Source of the DNA: Pararge aegeria
Taxonomy: Eukaryota; Arthropoda; Insecta; Lepidoptera; Nymphalidae
Reading direction: 5' to 3'
Assembly: GCF_905163445.1 (NCBI RefSeq)
Contig: NC_053181.1
Location: forward strand, 124,001-188,000
DNA length: 64,000 bases
A program made the position numbers and the translations under genes. The notes beneath the pieces are model-generated. The model searched no databases. It saw only the letters and a program-made list of their open reading frames with translations, and had not been told where the DNA came from. Positions within the stretch are counted from its first letter, which is position 1. Every line of letters starts with the position of its first letter. Positions 11,482 through 21,128 of the stretch are shown one piece after another.

Positions 11482-12399
11482 CTTTTGTAATTATCTTACT
11501 ACTCTTTTGTATTATTAATATCTTGTTAAATTGTAAAGCTTGTTTAAATTGTTTAGTTTCTTCAAATTTCCAAACCTGTTGTAATTAGTAGTTTAAGTAT
11601 AGCATTTAAGTAAATTGTCAAGCTAAGGATTGTAATCCTATTTGGCCTTATTTTAGCATTAAGTCTAAATGTAAAATTATATTGTATGCAACGCTGTTGA
11701 TTACAAATAAATGAATAAAATAAAAAAATAAAAAAAATAAAATTTACACAATTTCGCCGCAGAGTTTCAATTTATACGTCCCTACAACTTGTTCGCCTTG
11801 CTCCTGAGTTTAATTTAACTTGCAAGTTGCGGGCGCTCGGACGAGTAAATGCGGGTTTTTATTTAATAAGGAAGTTAGTGTTTTCAGATACGGTACGTTT
11901 TACGTTCTAAACGAAATCCTCAGCAAGTTTAAGTGAATGTTGCATATTTTGCCTTTCGCTCACATTATTAAATAGTTTTAGATTATAATTGTTCAGATTT
12001 CAACCCAACTGTTTTCTGCTTTGCTTAACTTGCTTGCCGCATGGCGCAAGTCGTGCCAATACGAATTTAAGATCGGATAGTTCCGGTTGTACACCCTTTG
12101 CGAGCTTCGCGCGATGATGACAGGTCGGGGTAAGCAAGTGTCAGCAGAGTATCCGTCCGGGTCCTCATCAAGCGTGCCGTCCAAATCGAAACTAGAAGTT
12201 ATTCTGAGAGGTTTTGACGTGATCAATATGATTGCTTGTGTGATGAGTACTTAGTTGCGATTTGAATGACTCGTGGAATCAGGGCCCAGCGACTTGTGGT
12301 AAAAACACATAAGCACTAGCACTCCCCGACGTGACGCGACGTTGCCAACTCGACTTGTTCAATCAGATACCTATAAGGAGAGGCATGTACATTTTTTCC

Positions 12400-12540
12400 T
12401 TTTTATAGTAATAATTGTCAGACTAAGCTGATGGCCCACCTGATGGTAAGTGGAAAGCCATCTACCGCCTGACCTAAACGACCTATAAACAGAGCAACTG
12501 TTTGAAGGATATGCAAGAAACACATCCTACAAAAAGATGC
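12400..12540 (-). repeat. Family S3 relic, 3' end only
   Basis: The block ctgatggcccacctgatggt and the following gtggaaagccat, read on the minus strand, give the ccaccatcaggtg-type end of the S3 family, preceded by a diverged tgctctgtttatagg block. It is a partial and old copy. Confidence 0.7.
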
Positions 12541-12981
12541 ACTGTGTCTATAAACCTAACCTGAGGCGTAGGTTCTCACTTTCACACTAAATCAAACTTT
12601 ATAAGTTGACTACTTGATTGAGTGAAATTCACATACAACACTCCATTATTTTTTAATCAAGTTTTTTGGTAGTTCACATTGAATGTTCGCTTGATTCCGA
12701 GCGACACCTGCCGTACGATAACACTCGCTGTCTCGTCGAGAAAGGTATGTTTTTGTGATTCTACAATTATTAAGGCTTACATCACAAACTATATGAAAAA
12801 TAGACAGAAAAGTGGCCAGAAAAAAGACCGTACAAGCCAATTGCAGTGGTCCTGTGAACCGCAGCCACGTGTGTTACCAGCACCTGTCTATTTGCCGTTA
12901 GGGTGTGTTGTAAGGCCAAATCAGTATGTCTAATAATAGTGTAAAGGAATGGAATGGAATAATTACTTTGCGTCCGCTCAC

Positions 12982-13109
12982 CTCGTCCTCGTGGTACCAG
13001 AAGATGTAGGCGGGCGGCTCGGGGCTGAACTGGATGAGGCACGTGAGGTTGATGGTGGAGCCGATGTCCACGTGTAGGTCGGGCCCGCCCAGGATGCGCG
13101 CCGACGGCA
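12982..13109 (-). CDS. dpr: Dpr-family cell-surface protein, exon with first half of Ig domain 2
   Basis: Dpr proteins are Ig-superfamily neuronal surface proteins that bind DIP partners for synaptic matching (family knowledge). This minus-strand exon is 128 nt: two nucleotides finishing a split codon, then 42 codons. It carries the family hallmark ARILGGPDLHVD, a glycosylation site within STINLTC, the first Ig cysteine, the stretch SPEPPAYIFWYH with the core tryptophan, and ends EDE. The acceptor is ...gtcgcag before 13109. The donor is GAG|GTGAGC, with the GT at 12981-12980. It ends in phase 0 and joins the 7567-7399 exon to give a continuous Ig2 domain. The first Ig domain and signal peptide exons should lie upstream on this strand, at higher coordinates, but I did not find them. 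Family assignment is firm. The paralogue is not resolved, although the Ig2 wording is closest to what I recall of the dpr6/dpr10 type. Confidence 0.95.
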
Positions 13110-13189
13110 CTGCGACCACAACTGCTATGTTATTGCTGCATTAGTGCGGCGCGACGCGTTGCAGCGTCGCACATGTTAAAATGCTATGC

Positions 13190-13340
13190 CCATAGAAATC
13201 TTAATAACAAGACACTAGAAAGCTTGTGTACGCGGCACCGAACGAGACTCTGAGTACTCGAACTCGAGTCAAGTCAAGTGTTTTCTATACTTCAAGTGGT
13301 AAAGGACATTTCTAGTGTCTTGTTATTGAGATTTCTATGG
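13190..13340. repeat. MITE-like element with 32-bp terminal inverted repeats
   Basis: The left arm 13190-13221 and right arm 13309-13340 are inverted copies with one mismatch. The arm begins ccatagaaatct and ends cactagaaa. An 87-bp unique spacer lies between them. No target duplication is obvious. It sits about 80 bp from the Dpr Ig2 exon acceptor, on the intron side. It could be a MITE or a simple inverted duplication. Confidence 0.7.
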
Positions 13341-13341
13341 C

Positions 13342-16280
13342 CATGCCACATAAAAGCGATACACCATTGCAACGCAGTTGTGGACGACGCAACGCAACGC
13401 AATGATGAGAGAGAGAAACATGAAAATACGTTCATTAATTAACTTAAAACGTTTACACAACGTGCATCTTTATTAGAAAGTGTTTGTATAAGTTTTCACG
13501 GAAACGGGAATTAATTTCAGATTGAGTCAGTTCGTACAATACCTATGTATGAATGACTATTAACTAATGTATACAGTTGCTCCAGAAAGTCCTATTGATT
13601 GCGATTGATTTCACTTTAATAGCAACATCAGTTAAACGTCGCGCATTCTGGTGCTCGTATAAAACGTTGAGACCGAATGAAATGTAAAACAATTTGCTCG
13701 CGCAAAGTGGCTCTTAACGCGCTGCCGCTGGGTTCCGAACTGTGACGTCATAAAGCAAAGGATTCACTGACGGGAGACCGCCTCCGCCGTAGCCACCTCT
13801 CGTTATGACACCACATAGCAAAGTGGAATTACTTGGCTATTTCGTTGATAACGTAATGTTTATTTTGTCTTACAATTTCAACCCAGTTAGGGGGCTCGTG
13901 GTAGCGACGAAACTGCGGGAGCGGACACTTGGCGCTTATAACGAGTATAACAAGCCTGCTGGCTGCACTTTAAGGCATGTCATAGATTATAACCAGCTAT
14001 TAAATAAAAACCAATACGAAATCTAAAGTCGCCCTCGCCCTCTGGTGGTCGACTGTCCTACAATATAACTTCCTAAGTAGCTCAAAACGATGAGCCCCTA
14101 TTCGACACATCTGCTGTAAGCTGTCAAGGAGTTGGGTAGTCTACAGACTAAACTGATTGCAGCATCAGGGGCTTCTCTAGTTACTAACATTGCTTAAAAC
14201 AGTATTATTTTTAAATAATAATTTATGTGACACTGTGATGCGAATTACTCCGAAAACCAAGTTTCACGAGGGTAAATAATGTAATACATTGTATGACTGA
14301 AATTGCCAAAGCTAAGAAAGAGCAGCTACAACTGACAGACATTCATTGAATAGAACTAAGGACAATCTGGATTTACCACTATTCATTTCAATTAAAAGTG
14401 TACGCTTTATGATGACACGGACAGATAAAGCGGCTCAATCCTGCTCCGTCAGTTCGAGGCGAGGCTCTGAAATGGAACCCTATAAGTGGGATTCCCTGTG
14501 ATTAAGCTCAGAACATCTGTGACGTAACGCTTCGCGGGCGCGAGCTGCAGTTAGCGAGCGGCGCAAGTCGCGCTCACAAATTGGGGAGCGCTGACACTGA
14601 CAGGCTAAAAGACCAAGAACAATTAAGGTCGTTGGTAACAGCGCAGTTAGGTTTTGTCGGAACACGCGGAGATGGGAGGGGAAGGAAAGCACTAAGTTAA
14701 CGTTCCTGTAAAGTAAGTTCTTTGTTTCATTCGATACTTTTACCGTCGGGACGAACTTTGGAAATCAGTGATAGTTATAAATGCGGAAACCCGCACTCGG
14801 ATGATTTTTTTAGTAAAATGTTCTCACAAAAAAGTTACAGTTAGCGGTTACACTGTTTGGTTTCCACGAGTTTGCTGGTGGCAGACCTTGAGTTGTTACT
14901 CTGTGGCCTTTTGAACTGGTTGCTCTGATTTACGCGCACATTAAATGGCAATTAGAGGAAAATAATAGGAAAGTCGTAACTGGGGGACTAGGACGCTCGT
15001 CTGTCGCAACTCACTATAATGCTTCAGCAGTTTTGCTGCTTCAGTTCGTACGACTATTCCGTTTTTAGTCCATTTATAAATGAAATACATATTGGGGTTC
15101 TAAGACTTTTCATTCTGGTGGTTTAGGATTTTCGGCGTCTGTTAATAATACATTTTGTTTATGTTTTAAACTATTAATTTAAATTTCTTGAAATAAAATT
15201 GAATTCATTACACGTCAATGCATTACAAATCTCCGTGTGATCGCTCATGGCAGTGTTGCGACAACCTCTTCCGCGAGCCAAAGCCGACGTGCTGAAACTT
15301 CCTATTAACACACATTTATTTGTTTTTTTATCAAATCCACACACTAAATAACAATTACATTATTATTCTCACTATGTAATACTTATGAACTACACGAACA
15401 ATATGTATTTATTTAAAATTAGCGTACAAAAAATAGAAAAGAGAGAAATACTAATAATAATAATGCTAACAACAATAAAAAGAAAACAAACAAAAATCAA
15501 TTAAAAAAAAAACACAGATAAATTAAATCAGAGTAGGTAGTCAGTTACATTCTTTAAGAAAACGGAAGTAACAGGCGTAGTAATTTATTCCAGTCATCTG
15601 CAAATATGTCACATAGGAGACTCCATCAAAAGTTTGTTTAAAGCAGACAGTGATCGTGGTATCTTCTACACATATATCTGGGTATAGGTACTAATTTTTA
15701 TACATAATACTGTTCGCGACCTATCTCGCCATCTCTCGCCCGTATACAGCGAAGGGGCTCATTTATTAACAGACTTACTGTAATTGTGTACTGAGTATTT
15801 TGTAAAGTAACTTGAGCATTTGCTATCGAAAACCAAAATTTGGCAAAGTAAAACCGATGATGAAGACCACGGATGACCACCGGAAATACACAAAAATAAG
15901 TATTACACTGGTACATCTATGTGCTACTAAAAAGGGTGAAATTTTTTTTTTGACAAAAAAGGAACCGACTTAGTTGTATAACTAAAAAGCTAGAATTAAA
16001 TATTTTCTACAACACTTTTAAGTCGTTGCCAAGTAAAACTTAGGAAATTACTATGTATAGATCATATACTTCGTATCGTATATAAGCAACCAGTAGTTTC
16101 TAAATTTTGTTTCTACATTAAAATATCAAGATGCTCGGTCTCGAACATTGAAGCTGTATAGAAAGTCCTCTCAACACTTAAGGGAGAAAGTAATTTACGA
16201 AGTTTTGTTAAAACTTAAATAGATTTTGTACAATTATTTTAAATTCCTAAATAAAAATTTATTAAAGTAAATTTAATAAA
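13342..16280. other. Probable Dpr upstream intron, no gene seen
   Basis: No protein motif, RNA gene or intact element. The only repeat recognised is at 15945-16060. Moderately GC-rich patches near 13700-13800 and 14440-14700 have short open frames without recognisable content. Confidence 0.55.
15945..16060. repeat. Short dispersed repeat, copy 2 of a pair
   Basis: Same ordered blocks as 9395-9485: a T-rich start, ggaaccgact, aactaaaaagc, attttctacaac, then a diverged gttgccaagtaaaa. Confidence 0.7.
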
Positions 16281-16290
16281 AAATTAATTT

Positions 16291-16343
16291 GAAAATAAAT
16301 GTAACGATTTAACCTTTATCGTTAAATCGTTACATTTATTTTC
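16291..16343. repeat. Perfect 23-bp inverted repeat, 7-nt spacer
   Basis: The arm gaaaataaatgt...aac at 16291-16313 is exactly inverted at 16321-16343. It would form a 23-bp hairpin. It is not associated with any coding region or recognised element. Confidence 0.95.
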
Positions 16344-19300
16344 TGAAGACAGTAGTTTAGTTGACGGTGCCGCCGGATAGTCGTTAGCGATGGAGATGAA
16401 CCCAAAGTAAAAGAACCGTAGTGAAATACTATTCAACGAGCTTTGAAGACCCCGGTGCGACGCCTGGGTGAGTTGGCAGAACAGTTTCAAATGAGTAGTA
16501 CAAAGTAATCGCCATACTGAACTGCCTGTGCTATCTCACGTGATAAGTAGTCATGATGAAAAGAATAACCCTATTGGTTCTCGTTTGGTCATTTTAAAGG
16601 AACGTTGGGGTTCAGTTAAGGAAAATTTTAGGAAAATTAGAAGCTCAAAAAGAATTCTGGATCCTTGCGATGCGTATTCAAAATGTAGATGCAAAATGTA
16701 TCAAAGAAATGAATGAGCTGGGTGATTGACAAATTTCTAAGTTTTCTTCTTTTGCTTTCTCGGAGTTACGGTGTGTGGTGATTCACCAAGTTACGGCGCA
16801 GACGTTACATTGTATTATAGCAATTTCAACGTAGCTACGGAGCTTAACTCAAAGACGTCATTCTGTAGTTTAAAAAAAAAGTATACACAGAACCTATTAT
16901 TTTATATATAATATTTTGTATTTGGCATTTTCTGGTAACATAACCCATTTCATTTTGCCCAATATCGTGCAGTTCGTGTTTATTTTTGTATTCAATTTGA
17001 AGTTTTTTTTTGAAAAGTGTAATGAAAACCTATTACTGTGAGAAGGAATTGCATACGCTAAGTCATGGTGTGACAGCATAGAAGCTCGGCGGTCATGCTG
17101 CAGTTTTCGACACGAGTTTGAAAAAAAACATACTCATATTTAAAAGTCATCGTCAGAGTAACCCCCGGGAGGTTATTGGATTCGCGACTTTTCCGTTCGG
17201 ATTTATATTTGCGGTTGGGTGCCGCCGCGCCGCCAACCACTTTTTGAAATGGCGACCTTATTGTGTTTACTCGTCTATCTGCGAAGCTGTTTCTAGCGCT
17301 AGTTGAGTTCGCAAGCAAACAGATGTCGCACCGGCGTACTGCTACAATGATAGCGAAGCGAACGGCCAAACTTTCTGTCACGATTTGACAACAAATAAAT
17401 AAATGTATCATCCGTGTATTATTTGAAGCGCAGCGGGAGCTATAATGACTTTAATTACAACTGATTTAGTGATTAAGGAAATTCGTGGAAACTTATGGCT
17501 TTGCAGATTCCAAACAACCGAGTGATGACGACTTGATATCTTGATACCTTTTGTGTCAGCGGTGGTTGTGACACATCGACTCAACACTAACACCACTCAG
17601 ATGAAAACCTTGAAACTTGAGCGGCGACGAATCGGCGTCGAGTCGATGTGTTATGCGAAGGCCTAGTTCGTCAAACTTTGGAACGAATGCATAAATCGCA
17701 AGGTAGAATTGACGCGCTGGGTGCGGGAGGCAGCGCAGTGGAACACACTCGTGCTGGGAGGCTGGCGCGGCGCCAGGCTTAGCGCTGAATGATGACGCTT
17801 CCTAATACATTTTTAATTCTTGGACGACACTGACAGGCAGACCGACGGACGGAGGAGGACTCTCCAGTCACTGGCGCGGTAACACGCAGGCGCTGATGAT
17901 GACGACGAATACGACGCAAGCGGGCTACGGCAGACGCGACCACCCCCCGCTAACAAATTCCGGGTAAGAAAAGAATGCCTCGAACCCCGTAACCTCAAAT
18001 TGGCCAATTTAAAAATGACCAGACGAATTTCACGGGTAACGTCAAAATACTATTTTACGAAGATTTTATAAATTGCTTATTGCATGAATTTAGATAAAAG
18101 TATAAAATTACATATAACTACTAAGGTATACCTAATAAACTGGAGTTTCTTATAAAAACCTGGCCTGCAGCTCGGATTTTTGGTAGACTAATATGTAACA
18201 ATTCCATGATATGTGAATATTACTCAAATATCCCAGTGCGCCCGTAGCAATCATGCTTTAAAGGCGTTTTTAAACATCAGTGGCCAGGCCCGGTGCTACG
18301 CCCGAGCGCCCTCGACAGTCCACTTTTGCGGTCGGCCGCTTTGTGGCCTTCCACTGCAGTAGTAAATGTATCTCAAAAGTACTTTCATACTTATAGCAAA
18401 TAACATAGGGACAGACCACGCGTAATGCGAATGACACACAGACGTAGACGTTTATAAATCTCCCGGCGGTTAGTGTAATCGGTGTGACAGCACTTGTCCA
18501 CACGCAAGCGGCGTGCGAGGCAGTGACCATCTCTCAGGCGTCAGTGCGGAGCGCGCGGGGCAGTGCTGGCAACACTCGCGTGCAGCAGACGTGCATATAT
18601 CACGGACAGGCACGGGGCGTACTTCAAAGCCTAGCCAGTTGACGTAAGCCGCCAGCTGGCTAGGTTATGAAGCAGGCAGGACAAGTTATCCTCGGTGATT
18701 AACTTGTCTGGAAAAGTTAAAGTAGATTAAGGATATATAGATCCCCTATTATATACATAACAAAAGCTTTATTGTTTTATAATTAAAGAGGAGTTTACAG
18801 AACTAGCTGTGCCCTGCGGTGACTGTCACAGCCTGATGTGACACTACTAACTAATTGGAACCTTAACTACTTGACATTAGAAAGTTCCAATCTCCTTATC
18901 ATTGACAGCTGCATATGACATGTCTTCAGAGCGTTTTCGTTTTCTATCATACAGACAAACATAAAAAAAATATCTTTTTTGGATTCTTGATAAATGTTAA
19001 AGCTTTTCCTGATCAGAATTAAGTTTGACCTTATTTTTCAGATTGTATACAGACAGTTTATAGGTCGGACATAAGCTACTTTGTAACTTGGAAAATATAA
19101 AGAATCCTAAGAGACAGATCTGAAACACTTATGTTGCAACTAAAATTTATTATAAACCACTACCCTATCCTATAAGAGCTGAACGAGTTAAATTTGGAAT
19201 TTAGATCTGGGGTCCTATTTTTATTCTGAAAATCTTCCTAAAACTATATAAGTAAAGGGGAGTCAGCTAGTTTCATTTCGGCCTCAGTCAGATCAGATCA

Positions 19301-19600
19301 GTTACAGGCAGGAAGGATTAAAGAAATAATATTGCGAGTTTATGAAAACAGTCCTACCACTATTGCGATGGTAACCTACCGACCACTTCAACTAGCATTA
19401 AATTCTGGACTTACATTTCTAGTAGAGTGCGGTTTCTGTTCTTAACTCGTATAAATTTCAATTTCAGTTTCATATTGCATTTAAAATAACCGAGAACATG
19501 ATTTCTGCGCGGCGTGAGGATATTAAATATCCAAAAGTGATGAAAAGTAGATATTTTTAGATGCAAAAATGTTCTCGCATTTTGCTCGGAGCTAAGAGCA
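16344..19600. other. Probable Dpr upstream intron, no gene seen
   Basis: AT-rich with GC-richer patches (17700-17950, 18270-18650). No domain or RNA gene is recognisable. A 9-bp inverted repeat cctagccag/ctggctagg lies at 18630-18664. Confidence 0.5.
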
Positions 19601-19613
19601 GGGCGGCCGGCAC

Positions 19614-19770
19614 GGCGGGCGGACACACGGTCGGGCGGACACACAGTCGGGCGGACACACGGTCGGGCCATCACGGTCGGGCGGACACACGGTCGGGCGG
19701 ACACACGGTCGGGCGTACACACGGTCGGGCGGACACACGGTCGGGCGGACACACGGTCGGGTATTCACAC
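19614..19770. repeat. 16-bp GC-rich minisatellite, about 10 units
   Basis: Head-to-tail copies of ggtcgggcggacacac with variants. One unit is two bases shorter (ggtcgggccatcac), one has cgtacacac and the last ends tattcacac. Repetitive open frames on both strands are consequences of the array and not genes. Confidence 0.96.
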
Positions 19771-19964
19771 GCGAAATCGTGTCCCGGCGGAATGTTGTCA
19801 AAATGTTCCAAAAATATCGGGTATAGCTTTCATTTACTTTGAAAGCTAATACTGTTTTATTCAGATGTAGTATGTAACTAATAAATAGACGTTTACTAAG
19901 TAAGGACGTAGTTAAACAAAAATACTACGTCAAAAATTTTTGTCAAATTAAGGACAATCACGGG

Positions 19965-20807
19965 ATAGTATTGTTTGCTGATGATACATCACTTATGTTC
20001 AAAATCAAGAGACGTGAATTAGCTTTAGACGATGTAAACAACTATCTCGCTAAAGTAGTACAATGCTTTGAAGCTAATAATTTGGTTTTAAATGAAAATA
20101 AAACTAAGTGCATAAAATTCACATTACCAAATGTTAAACATGTAAAAACCACTATACTACTTAATAATGTGGAATTGAATCCGGTGGATACAACAGTATT
20201 TCTAGGAATAACGTTAGATGCTAAACTTCAATGGGGCCCTCATGTAAATAATTTATCGAACAGGCTTAGTTCTGCTGCCTATGCAGTAAAGAAGATACGC
20301 CACCTGACAGACATAGAAACTGCTAGGCTAGTCTATTTTAGTTACTTTCACAGCATTATGTCATATGGAATTTTACTATGGGGTAATGCTGCTGATATTG
20401 GTACTATTTTCGTGCTGCAGAAGAAAGCTGTTCGTGCGATCTATAAAATGGGTCCGAGAGAGTCATTGAAAGATAAATTTAAAGATGTTAAAATAATGAC
20501 ACTCTATAGCCAATACATATTTGAAAATTTAATGTATGTTCACAAAAATATATCAAAATTTAAAAGAAAATGTGACTGCAATAATTTGAACGCTAGAAGC
20601 AAAAATAAACTTGCAGTGCAGTACACTAGACTACACAAAATAAGCAATTCATTTAAAGGAAATTGTATACAATTTTACAATAAATTACCGGTTGATATCT
20701 TGGGGATGTCACTAAAGAAGTTCAAAGTTTGTATTAAGCGAAAGCTTATAGAAAAGTCCTATTATAGTATAAAGGATTACGTAAACGATAAAAAAGCTTG
20801 GGTGTAA
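19965..20807 (+). CDS. Non-LTR retrotransposon RT C-terminal half, 5'-truncated
   Basis: The open frame begins inside the RT catalytic block (VLFADDTSLMF) and runs 278 codons to TAA at 20805-20807. Downstream it contains FLGITLDAKLQWGPH, LSSAAYAVKKIRHLTD and the thumb block YFSYFHSIMSYGILLWG, all closely parallel to the element at 58785-60062. The first codon is TTG inside the motif and not a start. The fingers, endonuclease and ORF1 are missing. The undamaged frame suggests recent insertion. The last five codons lie inside a perfect 23-bp inverted repeat. Confidence 0.9.
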   Translation: MVLFADDTSLMFKIKRRELALDDVNNYLAKVVQCFEANNLVLNENKTKCIKFTLPNVKHVKTTILLNNVELNPVDTTVFLGITLDAKLQWGPHVNNLSNRLSSAAYAVKKIRHLTDIETARLVYFSYFHSIMSYGILLWGNAADIGTIFVLQKKAVRAIYKMGPRESLKDKFKDVKIMTLYSQYIFENLMYVHKNISKFKRKCDCNNLNARSKNKLAVQYTRLHKISNSFKGNCIQFYNKLPVDILGMSLKKFKVCIKRKLIEKSYYSIKDYVNDKKAWV

Positions 20808-20841
20808 ACAATAGAGCAATTGTTTACACCCAAGCTTTTTT
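20790..20841. repeat. Perfect 23-bp inverted repeat, 6-nt spacer, at LINE stop codon
   Basis: The left arm 20790-20812 covers the last codons and the stop of the RT frame. The right arm 20819-20841 is its exact inverse. The arms end with aaaaaagcttgggtg. It could be a structured RNA end of this element copy or a later snap-back duplication. Confidence 0.95.
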
Positions 20842-21128
20842 GGTTTGGTTGGTTGCTTCTTAAATATTTTCTAATGACAATGTGAGATGGTGATAACAAA
20901 AAGAACACCCGGCTAAGTTTGTTGTGGGCTTCTTCTTAGACCAGGGCGCGATTGGAACCCTCGGAAGCTTTAGTTTTAAGTTTACGATTGTAGTTATCGC
21001 CATCACTACTCACTGCTATGTACACATTTTGTATATAATAACGCATCAAAAGTGCCATCTATATGCCTATTTGAATAAAGATATATTTGACTTTGACTTT
21101 GACTTTGACTTTGACTTTGTTAAGGTCG

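Larger units (their letters stand above)
10185..11742 (+). mobile_element. 5'-truncated non-LTR retrotransposon with A/T-rich 3' tail
   Basis: The element runs from a truncation point near 10185-10200 through the RT frame and a 3' UTR that contains a long CA repeat. It ends in ataaatgaataaaataaaa-type adenine-rich sequence around 11705-11742. Target-site duplications could not be identified by eye, so the ends are approximate. Confidence 0.8.
7568..12981 (-). other. 5.4-kb Dpr intron splitting the Ig2 domain
   Basis: The intron lies between the phase-0 donor at 12981 and the acceptor at 7568. It holds a truncated non-LTR retrotransposon (about 10185-11742, on the opposite strand), a CA microsatellite, a dispersed repeat relic at 12400-12540 and one copy of a short repeat at 9395-9485. 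The remainder (7600-9390, 9490-10180, 11750-12400) is AT-rich DNA with no feature I can support. Confidence 0.85.
19955..21118 (+). mobile_element. 5'-truncated non-LTR element with (TTTGAC)n tail
   Basis: After the RT frame a 3' UTR of about 270 bp includes gggcttcttctta, ggaaccctcggaagctttag and catcaaaagtgcc, and ends in gcctatttgaataaagatat followed by about five TTTGAC/GACTTT units at 21087-21118. The microsatellite tail replaces poly(A), as in many insect LINEs. Relics of the same 3' end occur at 28112-28262 (minus) and 61025-61150 (plus). Confidence 0.85.

Noticed and set aside
11352..11588. Thr-His repeat protein
   Set aside because: Translation of the CA microsatellite.
19614..19770. 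CRISPR-like array
   Set aside because: Units are adjacent with no spacers and the genome is eukaryotic; it is a minisatellite.
19411..19842. Repetitive frames on both strands near the 16-bp array
   Set aside because: Produced by the minisatellite; no unique domain.
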